DNA of 64,000 nucleotides, taken from assembly GCA_052379845.1 (NCBI GenBank), contig JBQTCF010000002.1; one strand, 5' to 3'. The notes under the pieces are model-generated. The model was given only the letters and a program-made list of their open reading frames with translations. It ran no database searches and was not told where the DNA came from. A program made the position numbers and the translations under genes. Below are positions 25,305-33,430 of the stretch, in pieces (position 1 is the first letter of the stretch; each line of letters starts with the position of its first letter). Origin of the DNA: Roseinatronobacter sp052379845 (GTDB taxonomy: Bacteria > Pseudomonadota > Alphaproteobacteria > Rhodobacterales > Rhodobacteraceae).

Positions 25305-26305
25305 AAGCCTTGTGCCCTTGTCTTGTAGATCAGGTGCAGGAACAACGGTGCCCCCACAAGCGCGGTCAGCACGCCCAGTTTCAGGTCGCGTGTGGGCAAA
25401 ATAACCCGCACTGCAATATCGGCCATCAGCACCAGAACCGCCCCCCCCACCGCCGAGGCAGGCAGCAACGCCGACGGGCGCGCGCCCACCAAGGGGCGCA
25501 AGACATGCGGCACCACCAACCCCACAAACCCGATGGCCCCTGCCACCGCTGTGGCCGCGCCCACCATGGACGCCACACCCAGCACCAGCATAACCCGCAC
25601 CCGCACCAGACTTATGCCCATGCTGGCGGCAGCATCTTCGCCCAGGGTCAGCGCATCAAAACTGCGGCCCAGCGCCAGCAGAACACCCGCCCCCGCCGCA
25701 ATGAAGGGCGCAGCAAGGAGCACATGGGTCATGGACCTGTCGGCAAGTGACCCCATCATCCAGAAAACAATCTCGGACGCGGCAAAAGGGTTGGGCGACA
25801 GGTTCAACACCAGCGATGTCAACGCCCCTGCAAGGGCCGACACGGCAATTCCCGCCAGAATCAGGGTGATTGACCCCCCCCTTGGCCCGGCCAGCGCCAG
25901 TATCAGCAACACCGCCAGCACCGCGCCCACAAGCGCCGCGAAGGGCAGCGCCAGCACATGCACCGCCGCCAGTCCGGTTTGCAGTGCCAGCACCGCCCCC
26001 AGCGCCGCAGACCCCGACACGCCAATCAGGCCGGGTTCGGCCAGCGGGTTGCGCAAATAGCCCTGCATGGCTGCCCCCGCCAAACCCAGCGCCGCCCCCA
26101 CCAACACCGCCAGCATGGCGCGCGGCAGGCGAATTTCGCGCATCACAAGGGTTTCTGCCAACGCATCGCCGCGCACCAGCGCTGTCAACGCCTGCCACGG
26201 TGGCAAACCCGCTGGCCCCACCAACAGCGACAGGGCAAACAGCGCCGCCATCATACACACCAGACTTATGGTCAACCCCCGCCCCACGCCCCTAGCCCCC
26301 GTCAT
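25301..26305 (-). CDS. btuC: Cobalamin ABC transporter, permease (FecCD/BtuC family)
   Basis: 334 residues from ATG 26305 (MTGARGVGRGLTISLVCMM), overlapping the end of btuF. It has about nine or ten hydrophobic helices with the FecCD landmarks REIRLPRAMLAVLVGAALGLAGAAMQGYLRNPLAEPGLIGVSGSAALGA and AGAIGFVGLVVPHVLRPLVG in pieces along the chain. It translocates cobalamin across the inner membrane with BtuD. Specificity is inferred from the riboswitch. Confidence 0.88.
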   Translation of the reverse strand: MTGARGVGRGLTISLVCMMAALFALSLLVGPAGLPPWQALTALVRGDALAETLVMREIRLPRAMLAVLVGAALGLAGAAMQGYLRNPLAEPGLIGVSGSAALGAVLALQTGLAAVHVLALPFAALVGAVLAVLLILALAGPRGGSITLILAGIAVSALAGALTSLVLNLSPNPFAASEIVFWMMGSLADRSMTHVLLAAPFIAAGAGVLLALGRSFDALTLGEDAAASMGISLVRVRVMLVLGVASMVGAATAVAGAIGFVGLVVPHVLRPLVGARPSALLPASAVGGAVLVLMADIAVRVILPTRDLKLGVLTALVGAPLFLHLIYKTRAQGL

Positions 26306-27146
26306 GCAGTTGGGCCAGCTGCGCAATGGCCCGCAACACCGCAGGGGTGCCGCAAACCCAATCCGCATCCGACAGGGCCTGCGCGGCGTGCCGGTCGCGC
26401 AGCGCCACCATGGCAGGATGGGTCAGCACTTCTTCGGCGCGGGAAGCACCCGGATAGGGCTGGCCGGAAATAACCAGATCCGGCATCAGCATGACAAGAC
26501 GTTCCAGCGCCAGATGTCCGCCACCGGAAATGCCTTCTTCGGCGGCGATATTGGCAAAACCGGCGGCATTCAGAATATCATGCGCCAGTGAATTCGCGCC
26601 AGTGGTGTAGTTGTTTGCATAATGCAGCGCCGCGCGGGGCCGGGTGTCATGCGGGGCGCGCAGCTGCGCCAGTCCCACGCGAAATTCGGAAACCAGCGCC
26701 TTGGCGCTGTCTGGCTGGCCCAAGACTGTGCCCACCTGCAAAATGGCATCCGGTATGGCATCAAGGCTGTTGACCACAGGCAAGGTCACCACACTGACCC
26801 CCAGCCGCCGCAGCAACGCCACTGTATAAGGCGACGTGAACTGCCCCGCCAGCACCAGATCGGGGTTCAGACGAAACACCTCCTCTGCCTGACCGTGATT
26901 GATGGGAAAGGACAGCGCCTGTTCCAGCATCACCGACATGTTGGGATCATGCGATATGCGCGAAATCGACACAAGCTGGCCGGGGCCTGCCAGCATCATG
27001 GCCAGTTGGTCCGTGCACAGATTGATAGAGACCACCCGTTCAGGTGGCCCCGCAGCAGCCACCCCTGCCCAAAGGGCAAGGGCAGCGCCTATGGCCCTAA
27101 AAGCGCGACGACAAGCCAAGGTAAAATGCCCGGCCAGAGGTGCCAT
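26292..27146 (-). CDS. btuF: Cobalamin ABC transporter, periplasmic binding protein
   Basis: About 284 residues from ATG 27146; ATG 27158 is an equal alternative, and both lie inside the end of btuB. A signal sequence (FRAIGAALALWAGVAAAG) is followed by PERVVSINLCTDQLAMMLAGPGQ and later LNPDLVLAGQFTSPYTVALLRRLGVSVVTLP. These are typical of type III binding proteins for B12 and ferric siderophores. It should capture cobalamin in the periplasm and pass it to BtuC. Confidence 0.83.
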   Translation of the reverse strand: MAPLAGHFTLACRRAFRAIGAALALWAGVAAAGPPERVVSINLCTDQLAMMLAGPGQLVSISRISHDPNMSVMLEQALSFPINHGQAEEVFRLNPDLVLAGQFTSPYTVALLRRLGVSVVTLPVVNSLDAIPDAILQVGTVLGQPDSAKALVSEFRVGLAQLRAPHDTRPRAALHYANNYTTGANSLAHDILNAAGFANIAAEEGISGGGHLALERLVMLMPDLVISGQPYPGASRAEEVLTHPAMVALRDRHAAQALSDADWVCGTPAVLRAIAQLAQLHDGG

Positions 27147-28974
27147 AGCCCGCAACATGTTGGTATTGCGTGTTAAACAGATTATCCACCCTGCCAATCA
27201 AATCAACGCGATCCGTCATCTGATAGCGCAGGGACAGGTTCGCGACTGTGTAATCCGGCAGTGGCCCCGTTGTATAATTCGGCAGAAAATCCAGCCTGTC
27301 GGCCACATGACGCACAGACACCCGCCCTTGCAGACGGTCCGACAACATCGCATCCAGCCCCAGTTGCACATCATGGCGCGGCACCCGTGACCGGCGCCGT
27401 TGGTTTGCCAGGAACGCATCAGTATAGGTGTAATTCGCCGAAAGGGTCAGTGTGTCGGAAACAGGCTGCTCGAATGAAAGTTCAACACCGCGACTGCGCG
27501 CCTTGCCGGGGGCATTCACCACAGTGTTGAACGACCCTGCAGCACACGCCATGGCGACAGGATCATACACGCAATACACATCATCAATCAGGTTCTTGGT
27601 ATCAATCTGGAACAGCGTAAGCGACAACGCACCCCCATTCCCGAAGGACAGGTCTGCGCCAATCTCATAATTCTGGCTGCGCTCCACATCCAGTGCGGCG
27701 TTGCCCATAAACGGGAATGGCCCGCCTGTCATCCCGAAGCGCTGTTCCACGGACGGGGCGCGAAACCCCGAGCCCAGCGATGCGCGCAAGGTCACGGCAT
27801 CCCCAAGGCGGTAGGACGTTGCAAGGCGCAATGTGGGGATGCTGCCGTAGTTCGAATTTCTGTCCATTCTGCCCGAAAGCACGATATCCAGATCATTTGT
27901 CGCCGCCCATTCCGACTGCGCGAATATGCCATAGCTGGTTGCCTTCGCACCTGCTGGCACCGTGCGCCCGATGGCATTTTCACGCTGGACATCCGCACCA
28001 TAGAGCAGGCGCAGCGTATCGGTTATGTCGGTTTGCCCGTTCCACGCCAGCCTGTCGCGCCGACCCGTGAACGAACCGGGCAAACTGTCGCGCAGCTCCC
28101 TCTCGACGGAATAATGCGTATATTCCAGCGTCTGGCGTGACCTGTCGGTGGCGTATTCGACAAAAACCCGCCCGCCATATTCCTTGCGGTCCTGCTCATG
28201 GGGGGCATCGGCCAACCAGTCATCGAATTCCACAAATGAATCTTGCAAAAAGAATGACGCGCCTGCAGACCAGTTATTGTCAATCTGATAGCGTGCGGAA
28301 AAACTTAGCCGTGTTTGCTTGTGGCCGTCGGCTTCCGGTTGCCCGTCTGCTGCGGAAAAACCATCGGCGCGGCTGTGCGACAGACTTAGCGCATAGTCCA
28401 GCGCGCCGTGCCGCTGGCGCAAGGTGTATTGTCCAACGACTGTTCCAAAACTGCCCGCCAAAAGGCTGGCAGTTTGCTGGGTTCCCTCGGTTTCCGGGCG
28501 AAGCGTGGTAATATTGACAACACCAGCCGCAGCCGAACCGCCATACAGGGCGGATTGCGCGCCACGCAGCACTTCTATGCGTGACACATCGCCCAGTTGA
28601 ATCGCGCCAAAATCGACCGCACCAGTGGATGAACCGGGGTCATTGATCAACACGCCATCCACATAGACGGACACGAAGCGCGGCTCTATTCCGCGGATGC
28701 GCACATCTGCTGTCGTGCCGACCGGGCCAGTTTGCGTGACACTTACGCCCGCCAGCCCCGCCAGCAAATCTGAGACAGACGTAGCGCCGGTGCGGTCAAT
28801 CTGGTCCCGTGTCAGGACACTGACACTGGACCCGCTGCGCCCCAGTTCCGTGGGGGTCAGGTTCGCCGAAAAGGTGATTTCTTCCAGATTGATGATTTGC
28901 TGGGCGGTTGCCGGCAGTCCGATACTGCCAATCAGCGCGGTTGTGGCGAAAAGTCGCCAGAGTGTGTTTTGCAT
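27097..28974 (-). CDS. btuB: TonB-dependent outer-membrane cobalamin receptor
   Basis: A 625-residue outer-membrane receptor. A signal peptide (MQNTLWRLFATTALIGSIGLPATA) precedes a TonB-box-like stretch and a plug domain (VLTRDQIDRTGATSVSDLLAGL, VDGVLINDPGSSTG, VSRIEVLRGAQSALYGGSAAAGVVNI). A 22-strand barrel follows and ends in an aromatic Phe (LGLSSRF), as needed for outer-membrane assembly. The B12 call comes from the cobalamin riboswitch in its leader and the BtuFCD genes behind it. The ATG at 28974 is preferred over a GTG three codons upstream. Confidence 0.9.
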   Translation of the reverse strand: MQNTLWRLFATTALIGSIGLPATAQQIINLEEITFSANLTPTELGRSGSSVSVLTRDQIDRTGATSVSDLLAGLAGVSVTQTGPVGTTADVRIRGIEPRFVSVYVDGVLINDPGSSTGAVDFGAIQLGDVSRIEVLRGAQSALYGGSAAAGVVNITTLRPETEGTQQTASLLAGSFGTVVGQYTLRQRHGALDYALSLSHSRADGFSAADGQPEADGHKQTRLSFSARYQIDNNWSAGASFFLQDSFVEFDDWLADAPHEQDRKEYGGRVFVEYATDRSRQTLEYTHYSVERELRDSLPGSFTGRRDRLAWNGQTDITDTLRLLYGADVQRENAIGRTVPAGAKATSYGIFAQSEWAATNDLDIVLSGRMDRNSNYGSIPTLRLATSYRLGDAVTLRASLGSGFRAPSVEQRFGMTGGPFPFMGNAALDVERSQNYEIGADLSFGNGGALSLTLFQIDTKNLIDDVYCVYDPVAMACAAGSFNTVVNAPGKARSRGVELSFEQPVSDTLTLSANYTYTDAFLANQRRRSRVPRHDVQLGLDAMLSDRLQGRVSVRHVADRLDFLPNYTTGPLPDYTVANLSLRYQMTDRVDLIGRVDNLFNTQYQHVAGYGTSGRAFYLGLSSRF

Positions 28975-29109
28975 TTTCAACACCTATTGGCCCAATATGG
29001 ACCGATCCTGTCATGACATGTCTGGCAGGCGCAGGCGCACCGCAGACGGCGAAAGTGTCACCGCTACGGTCAAACCGTTACCCGCAGCGCCACCCGCGCC
29101 GGGACAGGG

Positions 29110-29275
29110 TGATCACTTCGGCAGGTCTCCTGACTTGCGGGTCGCTGTTCTGCCGGGCCTTCCCATGGTGTGACCCACAGTGGCATTTGCCGACATCACT
29201 CGCCGCTTACAGTTGCGGGGGCAGTCCCGGATTTGCACCCCTTGGGGAGGCGCGCACCGTGTTCCCTTTTCTCAG
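29110..29275 (-). promoter_or_regulatory. Cobalamin (B12) riboswitch
   Basis: Read on the minus strand the region has the class-defining pieces in order: GGGAACACGGTGC, a GGTGCAAATCCGGGACTG core, CCCCGCAACTGTAAGC, and the B12 box AAGTCAGGAGACCTGCC (29119-29136). It lies about 135 bp upstream of btuB. Binding of adenosylcobalamin should repress the whole uptake operon. The outer boundaries are approximate. Confidence 0.95.
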
Positions 29276-29351
29276 GCCCGAAAGGGCCTGAACCGAAGTA
29301 GGCTTTCATTAACTTGCGCAAGGGGATTCGACAATGCCGTTTTGCGACCTG

Positions 29352-30095
29352 TTACCCGTTGGCAGCGTCGCGCACCGCAGTATCGTTGCGCCGGAAAGTC
29401 AGGTAATGGGGATTGCGTCCTTCGCGCAGGGCCTTTTGTTCATAGCGCGTGGACACCCAGTCATCCCAGGGGTGCACCCAATCCGCCGGGGCCGGTGTCA
29501 GGCAATCAAAACCCGCGGGCGGCACTTCTTCAAGTGTTTGGCGCACATAATCCGGTATGTCGGTTGCCACGCGGAACACCGCGCCCGGTTTCAGCACCCG
29601 CGCCAACCCGTCCAGATACCCCGGCGTGACAAAGCGTCGCCTGTGGTGGCGCTGTTTTGGCCATGGGTCCGGATACAACAGAAACGCCCGTTCAAGGCAC
29701 TGGTCAGGCAATACATCAAACAAATCGCGCACATCCCACGGGTATATGCGCAGGTTTTCAACGCCCGCAGCACGGATTTTGCCCAGCAGCATGGCGACAC
29801 CGTTGATATAAGGCTCGCATCCTATGATGCCCACATCGGGGTTGTGCGCGCATTGATGCACCAGATGTTCGCCGCCCCCAAAACCCACTTCCAGCCACAG
29901 CGGGCGCGCATCCCCGAAAAACACCTGCGGGTTCACAGTTTCGCGGTCGGGGTTGTCCTGCGGGCTGACGCCGGACAGGCGCAGATCGGCAAGATCTTCT
30001 TGTATGTAGCGCTGTTGCGCAGGCTTCAGCGTCTTGCCCTTGATCCGGCCATAGAAATTGCGCGTTTTGGGGGAATTGGGGGGTAACATTGGCAT
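29352..30095 (-). CDS. trmB: tRNA (guanine-N7-)-methyltransferase
   Basis: Start at ATG 30095 (MPMLPPNSPKTRNFYGRIKG), giving 247 residues; the frame is open far upstream but without family sequence. The SAM-binding motif is LEVGFGGGEHL, followed by GCEPYINGVAMLLGKI. The TrmB hallmark LLYPDPWPKQRHHRRRFV and a C-terminal block TRYEQKALREGRNPHYLTF confirm it. It makes m7G46 in the tRNA variable loop. It precedes the B12 riboswitch on the same strand without an obvious terminator. Confidence 0.95.
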   Translation of the reverse strand: MPMLPPNSPKTRNFYGRIKGKTLKPAQQRYIQEDLADLRLSGVSPQDNPDRETVNPQVFFGDARPLWLEVGFGGGEHLVHQCAHNPDVGIIGCEPYINGVAMLLGKIRAAGVENLRIYPWDVRDLFDVLPDQCLERAFLLYPDPWPKQRHHRRRFVTPGYLDGLARVLKPGAVFRVATDIPDYVRQTLEEVPPAGFDCLTPAPADWVHPWDDWVSTRYEQKALREGRNPHYLTFRRNDTAVRDAANG

Positions 30096-30245
30096 AATCC
30101 ATGGCTTTTGCGCGGCCCGTATGCAGGCGCAGGCCGTCTGGGTCAAGGCGCTTGGGCGTATGGGTTTACAATCAGGGCACAAACCCCCATGTTTGATTCT
30201 GCTAGCCCAGAGCAACCGCGCGAGATTGCGCGCCTCTGACAAACC

Positions 30246-30256
30246 CGCCCCCCCCC
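30246..30256 (+). repeat. Poly-C tract in the leader of the FKBP gene
   Basis: A run of ten C residues lies about 20 bp upstream of the slyD-type start. It is close to the ribosome binding site (GGAAGG) and could vary in length by slippage. Confidence 0.5.
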
Positions 30257-30274
30257 CGAACGGAAGGATATCCC

Positions 30275-30703
30275 ATGACGCAAGCCAAAGCGGGCGCAAC
30301 TGTGCGTATTCACTACACTGGAACCCTGTCAGACGGTTCGGTTTTCGACAGTTCCGAAGGCCGCGATCCGCTGGAATTCCAGCTTGGTGCCGGCGCAATC
30401 ATTCCGGGCCTTGAGCGCGCGATTGACGGAATGACCGTGGGCGACCAGAAAACTGTCACTATTCCCTGTGCCGAAGCCTATGGTGACTACCAGCCAGAAG
30501 CCCGGCAGGACGTGCCACGCGACCAGATTCCCGCCGATATTCCGCTGGACCCCGGCACAATGCTACAAATGCAAACACCTGATGGTCGCGCGATGCCCGT
30601 GACCGTGGCCGAAGTGACAGATCAGGCCGTGACGCTGGACGCAAACCACCCGCTGGCCGGCAAGGACCTGACCTTCGCAGTAGAGGTTGTTTCCGTCGCC
30701 TGA
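30275..30703 (+). CDS. FKBP-type peptidyl-prolyl isomerase, SlyD-like
   Basis: A 142-residue cytoplasmic protein with the FKBP half (VRIHYTGTLSDGSVFDSSEG, LGAGAIIPGLERAIDGMTVGD) and an inserted-flap domain (AYGDYQPEARQDVPRDQIPADIPLDPGTMLQMQTPDG). It ends with VTLDANHPLAGKDLTFAVEVV. It isomerises X-Pro bonds and chaperones folding. It lacks the His/Cys-rich metal tail of E. coli SlyD. It is divergent from trmB. Confidence 0.93.
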   Translation: MTQAKAGATVRIHYTGTLSDGSVFDSSEGRDPLEFQLGAGAIIPGLERAIDGMTVGDQKTVTIPCAEAYGDYQPEARQDVPRDQIPADIPLDPGTMLQMQTPDGRAMPVTVAEVTDQAVTLDANHPLAGKDLTFAVEVVSVA

Positions 30704-30764
30704 CATTACCGGACTGCAAGCGGGCATGATGTGCAGGTGCCCGCTTGCCTCATGGGCGGCAATA

Positions 30765-31784
30765 TCACTCTGCCGCGATGCCCATTGCCACAGGGTAGAC
30801 GGGCACCAAAGCAATATCCTGCGCGGTCAGACCCTGGGCATTGCCGACATTTGCAATCAGGTGACCATCCAGCCAGATTTGCGCCGTGTCAGGGTTTGCC
30901 GCGTCGAACTGCACTGAGATTTCAGGTGTAGCCAGTCGCGCAGGGTCATAATGCAGCACAACCTGGTCTTCTTGCGGGTCGAAATCAACAATCGTAACGG
31001 CAGCATTGCCCTGCAACCAGTCGCCCAGCGCAAAACTGTCCGCGCCATCCCCGCCATGCAGGTAATCGCCCTGACCGGCAATCAGCACATCATCGCCACT
31101 GCCCCCGTTCAGGAAGTTGCGTCCGCTGATATCGTGTCCATTCTGGTCAAGCGCCACACCAACCAGCGTGTCATGTCCCGCATCGCCCTGCAGGGTGTTG
31201 TTGCCCTGACCGGCGATCAACAGATCATCGCCCGCACCACCAATCAGCGTGTCATTTCCCGCGCCGCCGATCAGCGTGTCATCCCCTTCGCCGCCATTCA
31301 TATGCGTGGCGCCCTGACCCGCCTGCAACCAGTCATCGCCCGCCAGCCCCACAAGCGTGTCATTTCCCGACCCGCCCACCAGCGTATCCCCCAAAGTGCC
31401 GCCTTGCAGCAAGGACGGGATTTCCCCGCCAGTCAGGTGCACAGGGTCTTCGGGGCTGGGGTCAGGGAACGCATCTGAACTGTGAATGCGTTCATCCAGA
31501 TTGTCGAACAGTCCCGCAACATCCGGTGCCGGAAAGAAATAGGGTTCGTCATCATCCGCCATGCCCGGCGCAGCGAAATCCTGCCCGAAACTGTCCAGCG
31601 GGCCATCATCGTGTGATGTATCCGCATACAGCGTCAGGTCCTGGGTCTGCGCCTCCTCGGGGGGGGCGGTGTCGTCATCGGGGGACTCATCTTGCTGGTC
31701 GTCAGTCGTGTTCGCCGGTGCAAGCATGCTGTCCGCCGCAACACCTGCCAACAAGGCACCAAATAATCCCATAAACATCAACAT
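30765..31784 (-). CDS. RTX calcium-binding repeat protein
   Basis: A 339-residue acidic protein. A hydrophobic N-terminus (MLMFMGLFGALLAGVAADSM) is followed by a Asp/Glu/Pro-rich segment. Residues about 130-255 carry tandem RTX nonapeptides such as GGSGNDTLVG, GGEGDDTLIG, GGAGNDTLIG, GGAGDDLLIA and GGSGDDVLIA, which fold into a calcium-filled beta-roll. The C-terminal 85 residues (VTIVDFDPQEDQVVLHYDPARL) resemble the cap of secreted RTX proteins. It has no toxin or enzyme domain, so a surface or extracellular structural role is likely; export would be by a type I system not in this window. Confidence 0.85.
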   Translation of the reverse strand: MLMFMGLFGALLAGVAADSMLAPANTTDDQQDESPDDDTAPPEEAQTQDLTLYADTSHDDGPLDSFGQDFAAPGMADDDEPYFFPAPDVAGLFDNLDERIHSSDAFPDPSPEDPVHLTGGEIPSLLQGGTLGDTLVGGSGNDTLVGLAGDDWLQAGQGATHMNGGEGDDTLIGGAGNDTLIGGAGDDLLIAGQGNNTLQGDAGHDTLVGVALDQNGHDISGRNFLNGGSGDDVLIAGQGDYLHGGDGADSFALGDWLQGNAAVTIVDFDPQEDQVVLHYDPARLATPEISVQFDAANPDTAQIWLDGHLIANVGNAQGLTAQDIALVPVYPVAMGIAAE

Positions 31785-32048
31785 GTCACACCACCCCGTA
31801 TCACACCGGAAAATCCAAATTCACGTCACCCAATGGCGCGACCATCTCATAATTCAGGGGATTCTCACAGTGGCATCGACTGCGCCGGTGACTGAATCTG
31901 CAAAATTAGTTAACGCCGTCCCTGCAAAAACAGGCTTTTCCCGGCGCAGGAAATGGTCTATGCGCCGCATCTGTGCCCATGGCACACCGACTGGCCCTGC
32001 TGGACGACATCCCGGCCTGCGCCCAAACCCCAGTTACAGGAGAACCCG

Positions 32049-32318
32049 ATGTCGATTACCGTAGAAGACAAGACCCGCCTGATTCAGGAATTCGCACGTG
32101 GCGAAGGCGACACCGGCTCGCCCGAAGTTCAGGTTGCCGTGCTGACCAAGCGCATCACCAACCTGACAGAGCATTTCAAGACCCACAAAAAAGACAACCA
32201 TTCGCGTCGTGGGTTGTTGAAACTGGTCGCAACCCGCCGCAAGCTGCTGGATTATCTGCGCGCCAAGGACGAAGCACGCTACCGCGTTCTGATCGCAAAA
32301 CTGGGCATTCGTCGCTAA
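32049..32318 (+). CDS. rpsO: 30S ribosomal protein S15
   Basis: Start ATG 32049 behind CAGGAGAACCCG; 89 residues, the exact family length. The sequence MSITVEDKTRLIQEFARGEG, SPEVQVAVLTKRITNLTEHFKTHKKDNHSRRGLL and RKLLDYLRAKDEARYRVLIAKLGIRR is canonical S15. It binds 16S rRNA in the platform of the small subunit. pnp, its usual neighbour, does not follow; a terminator does. Confidence 0.98.
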   Translation: MSITVEDKTRLIQEFARGEGDTGSPEVQVAVLTKRITNLTEHFKTHKKDNHSRRGLLKLVATRRKLLDYLRAKDEARYRVLIAKLGIRR

Positions 32319-32360
32319 CGCGTTCCAGCCTTTTGTCACGCAGCCGGATATTGCCGGCTT

Positions 32361-32394
32361 CAAACGCCCGCCTTGAAAAAGACGGGCGTTTTTC
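32361..32394 (+). terminator. rpsO: Rho-independent terminator of rpsO
   Basis: AAACGCCCG (32362-32370) and CGGGCGTTT (32383-32391) form a stem with a 12-nt loop and a following T-run. It lies 45 bp after the rpsO stop and separates it from the EPS genes. Confidence 0.85.
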
Positions 32395-32540
32395 TGTTGC
32401 GCCATATGTGTGGGCATCGGGCACGCTTGACAGGACATAGCCTTCAAATTGCCTTATTTCTGTCGCCAAACAGCGCCATAGACTGATACATATGACGATA
32501 AGGAAACAATCACGTTCCAAGAGTGCGTTCGGTGGCAGGT

Positions 32541-33428
32541 ATGATTATGGTAAACACGCGAAAGCTGGAACAGCTTTTGAAGCGTTCGGATCGCACCAAA
32601 GCGACTGGCAACGGCCAGCCGGAAAGCACGCCCCTGCGGCGGGGACTGGCACTTTCGGGCGGTCCGACGCTGCGCAACGACCCTCCCGCCAACACCCCTG
32701 AACCGCTTGTTGTTCCCCTGAACGAGGTGGCGTGGGACCAGCTGGATGACCTGACCCCTGATCCCGACATTCCCAAAAATCATCGTATATTCAACCAGCA
32801 TGCGCGCATCCCCACCGTGACAGCCCAGTTCGATGTGCTGCGCACCCAGCTTGTGCAGACCTTCCGAAAACGCGGCTTGCGCAGTCTGGGTATTGCATCA
32901 CCAAATGCCAATTCGGGCACCAGTTTCGTGGCGGCAGGGCTTCTGGCCAGTTTTGCGCGCCGCACCGATCTGCATGTCGTAGGGCTTGACCTGAACTTCG
33001 CCAGACCCGCGATTCACCACTACTTCGAGGCGGTGCCGAATGGTCCCATCCTTTCGGCGATAACAGGCAGTATTCCAGTCGAATCGCATCTGCGGCGCGC
33101 CAGTCCCACGCTGGCGCTGGGCCTGAACCGTCCAGCCCCCACGCCCGAACACGGCAGCGCTGCCTTTCCCGCCGAAGATTTCACTGACATGGTGCAAGAC
33201 ATTCTTGGCTTTCTTGGGCCGGATTTTGTCATTTGCGACCTGCCCCCCCTGCTGGAGGGCGATTGCGCGCTAAACCTGCTGCCGGGCATAGATGCGGTGT
33301 TGGTTGTGTCCAACAGCCACAAAACCTGCGCCGAGGACATTGCCGCATGTGAACGTATTTTGCATGAACAGGCCGCGTTTCTTGGCGTTGTGCTCAATCG
33401 CGCCGCACCAGCACCGAAGGGGCGTTGA
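32541..33428 (+). CDS. BY-kinase/CpsD-like P-loop protein with altered Walker A
   Basis: About 295 residues from ATG 32541; ATG 32547 or a GTG at 32523 are alternatives. The fold is that of capsule tyrosine kinases: a linker (FDVLRTQLVQTFRKRGLRSLGIASP), Walker A region, Walker A' (VVGLDLNFARPAI) and Walker B-like FVICDLPPLLEG. Walker A reads SPNANSGTSFVA, without the invariant Lys of GKS/T, and there is no C-terminal Tyr cluster. ATP hydrolysis and autophosphorylation may be weak or absent. It overlaps the Wzz-type gene's TTG by a few bases and probably acts with it in polysaccharide length control. Confidence 0.78.
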   Translation: MIMVNTRKLEQLLKRSDRTKATGNGQPESTPLRRGLALSGGPTLRNDPPANTPEPLVVPLNEVAWDQLDDLTPDPDIPKNHRIFNQHARIPTVTAQFDVLRTQLVQTFRKRGLRSLGIASPNANSGTSFVAAGLLASFARRTDLHVVGLDLNFARPAIHHYFEAVPNGPILSAITGSIPVESHLRRASPTLALGLNRPAPTPEHGSAAFPAEDFTDMVQDILGFLGPDFVICDLPPLLEGDCALNLLPGIDAVLVVSNSHKTCAEDIAACERILHEQAAFLGVVLNRAAPAPKGR

Positions 33429-33430
33429 AA

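Noticed and set aside
31060..31400. CRISPR-like array suggested by repeating DNA
   Set aside because: The periodic sequence is the coding DNA of RTX nonapeptides, with diverged units and no spacers.
30765..31784. RTX toxin or protease
   Set aside because: Only calcium-binding nonapeptide repeats and a cap are seen; no lipase, protease or pore-forming domain is present.
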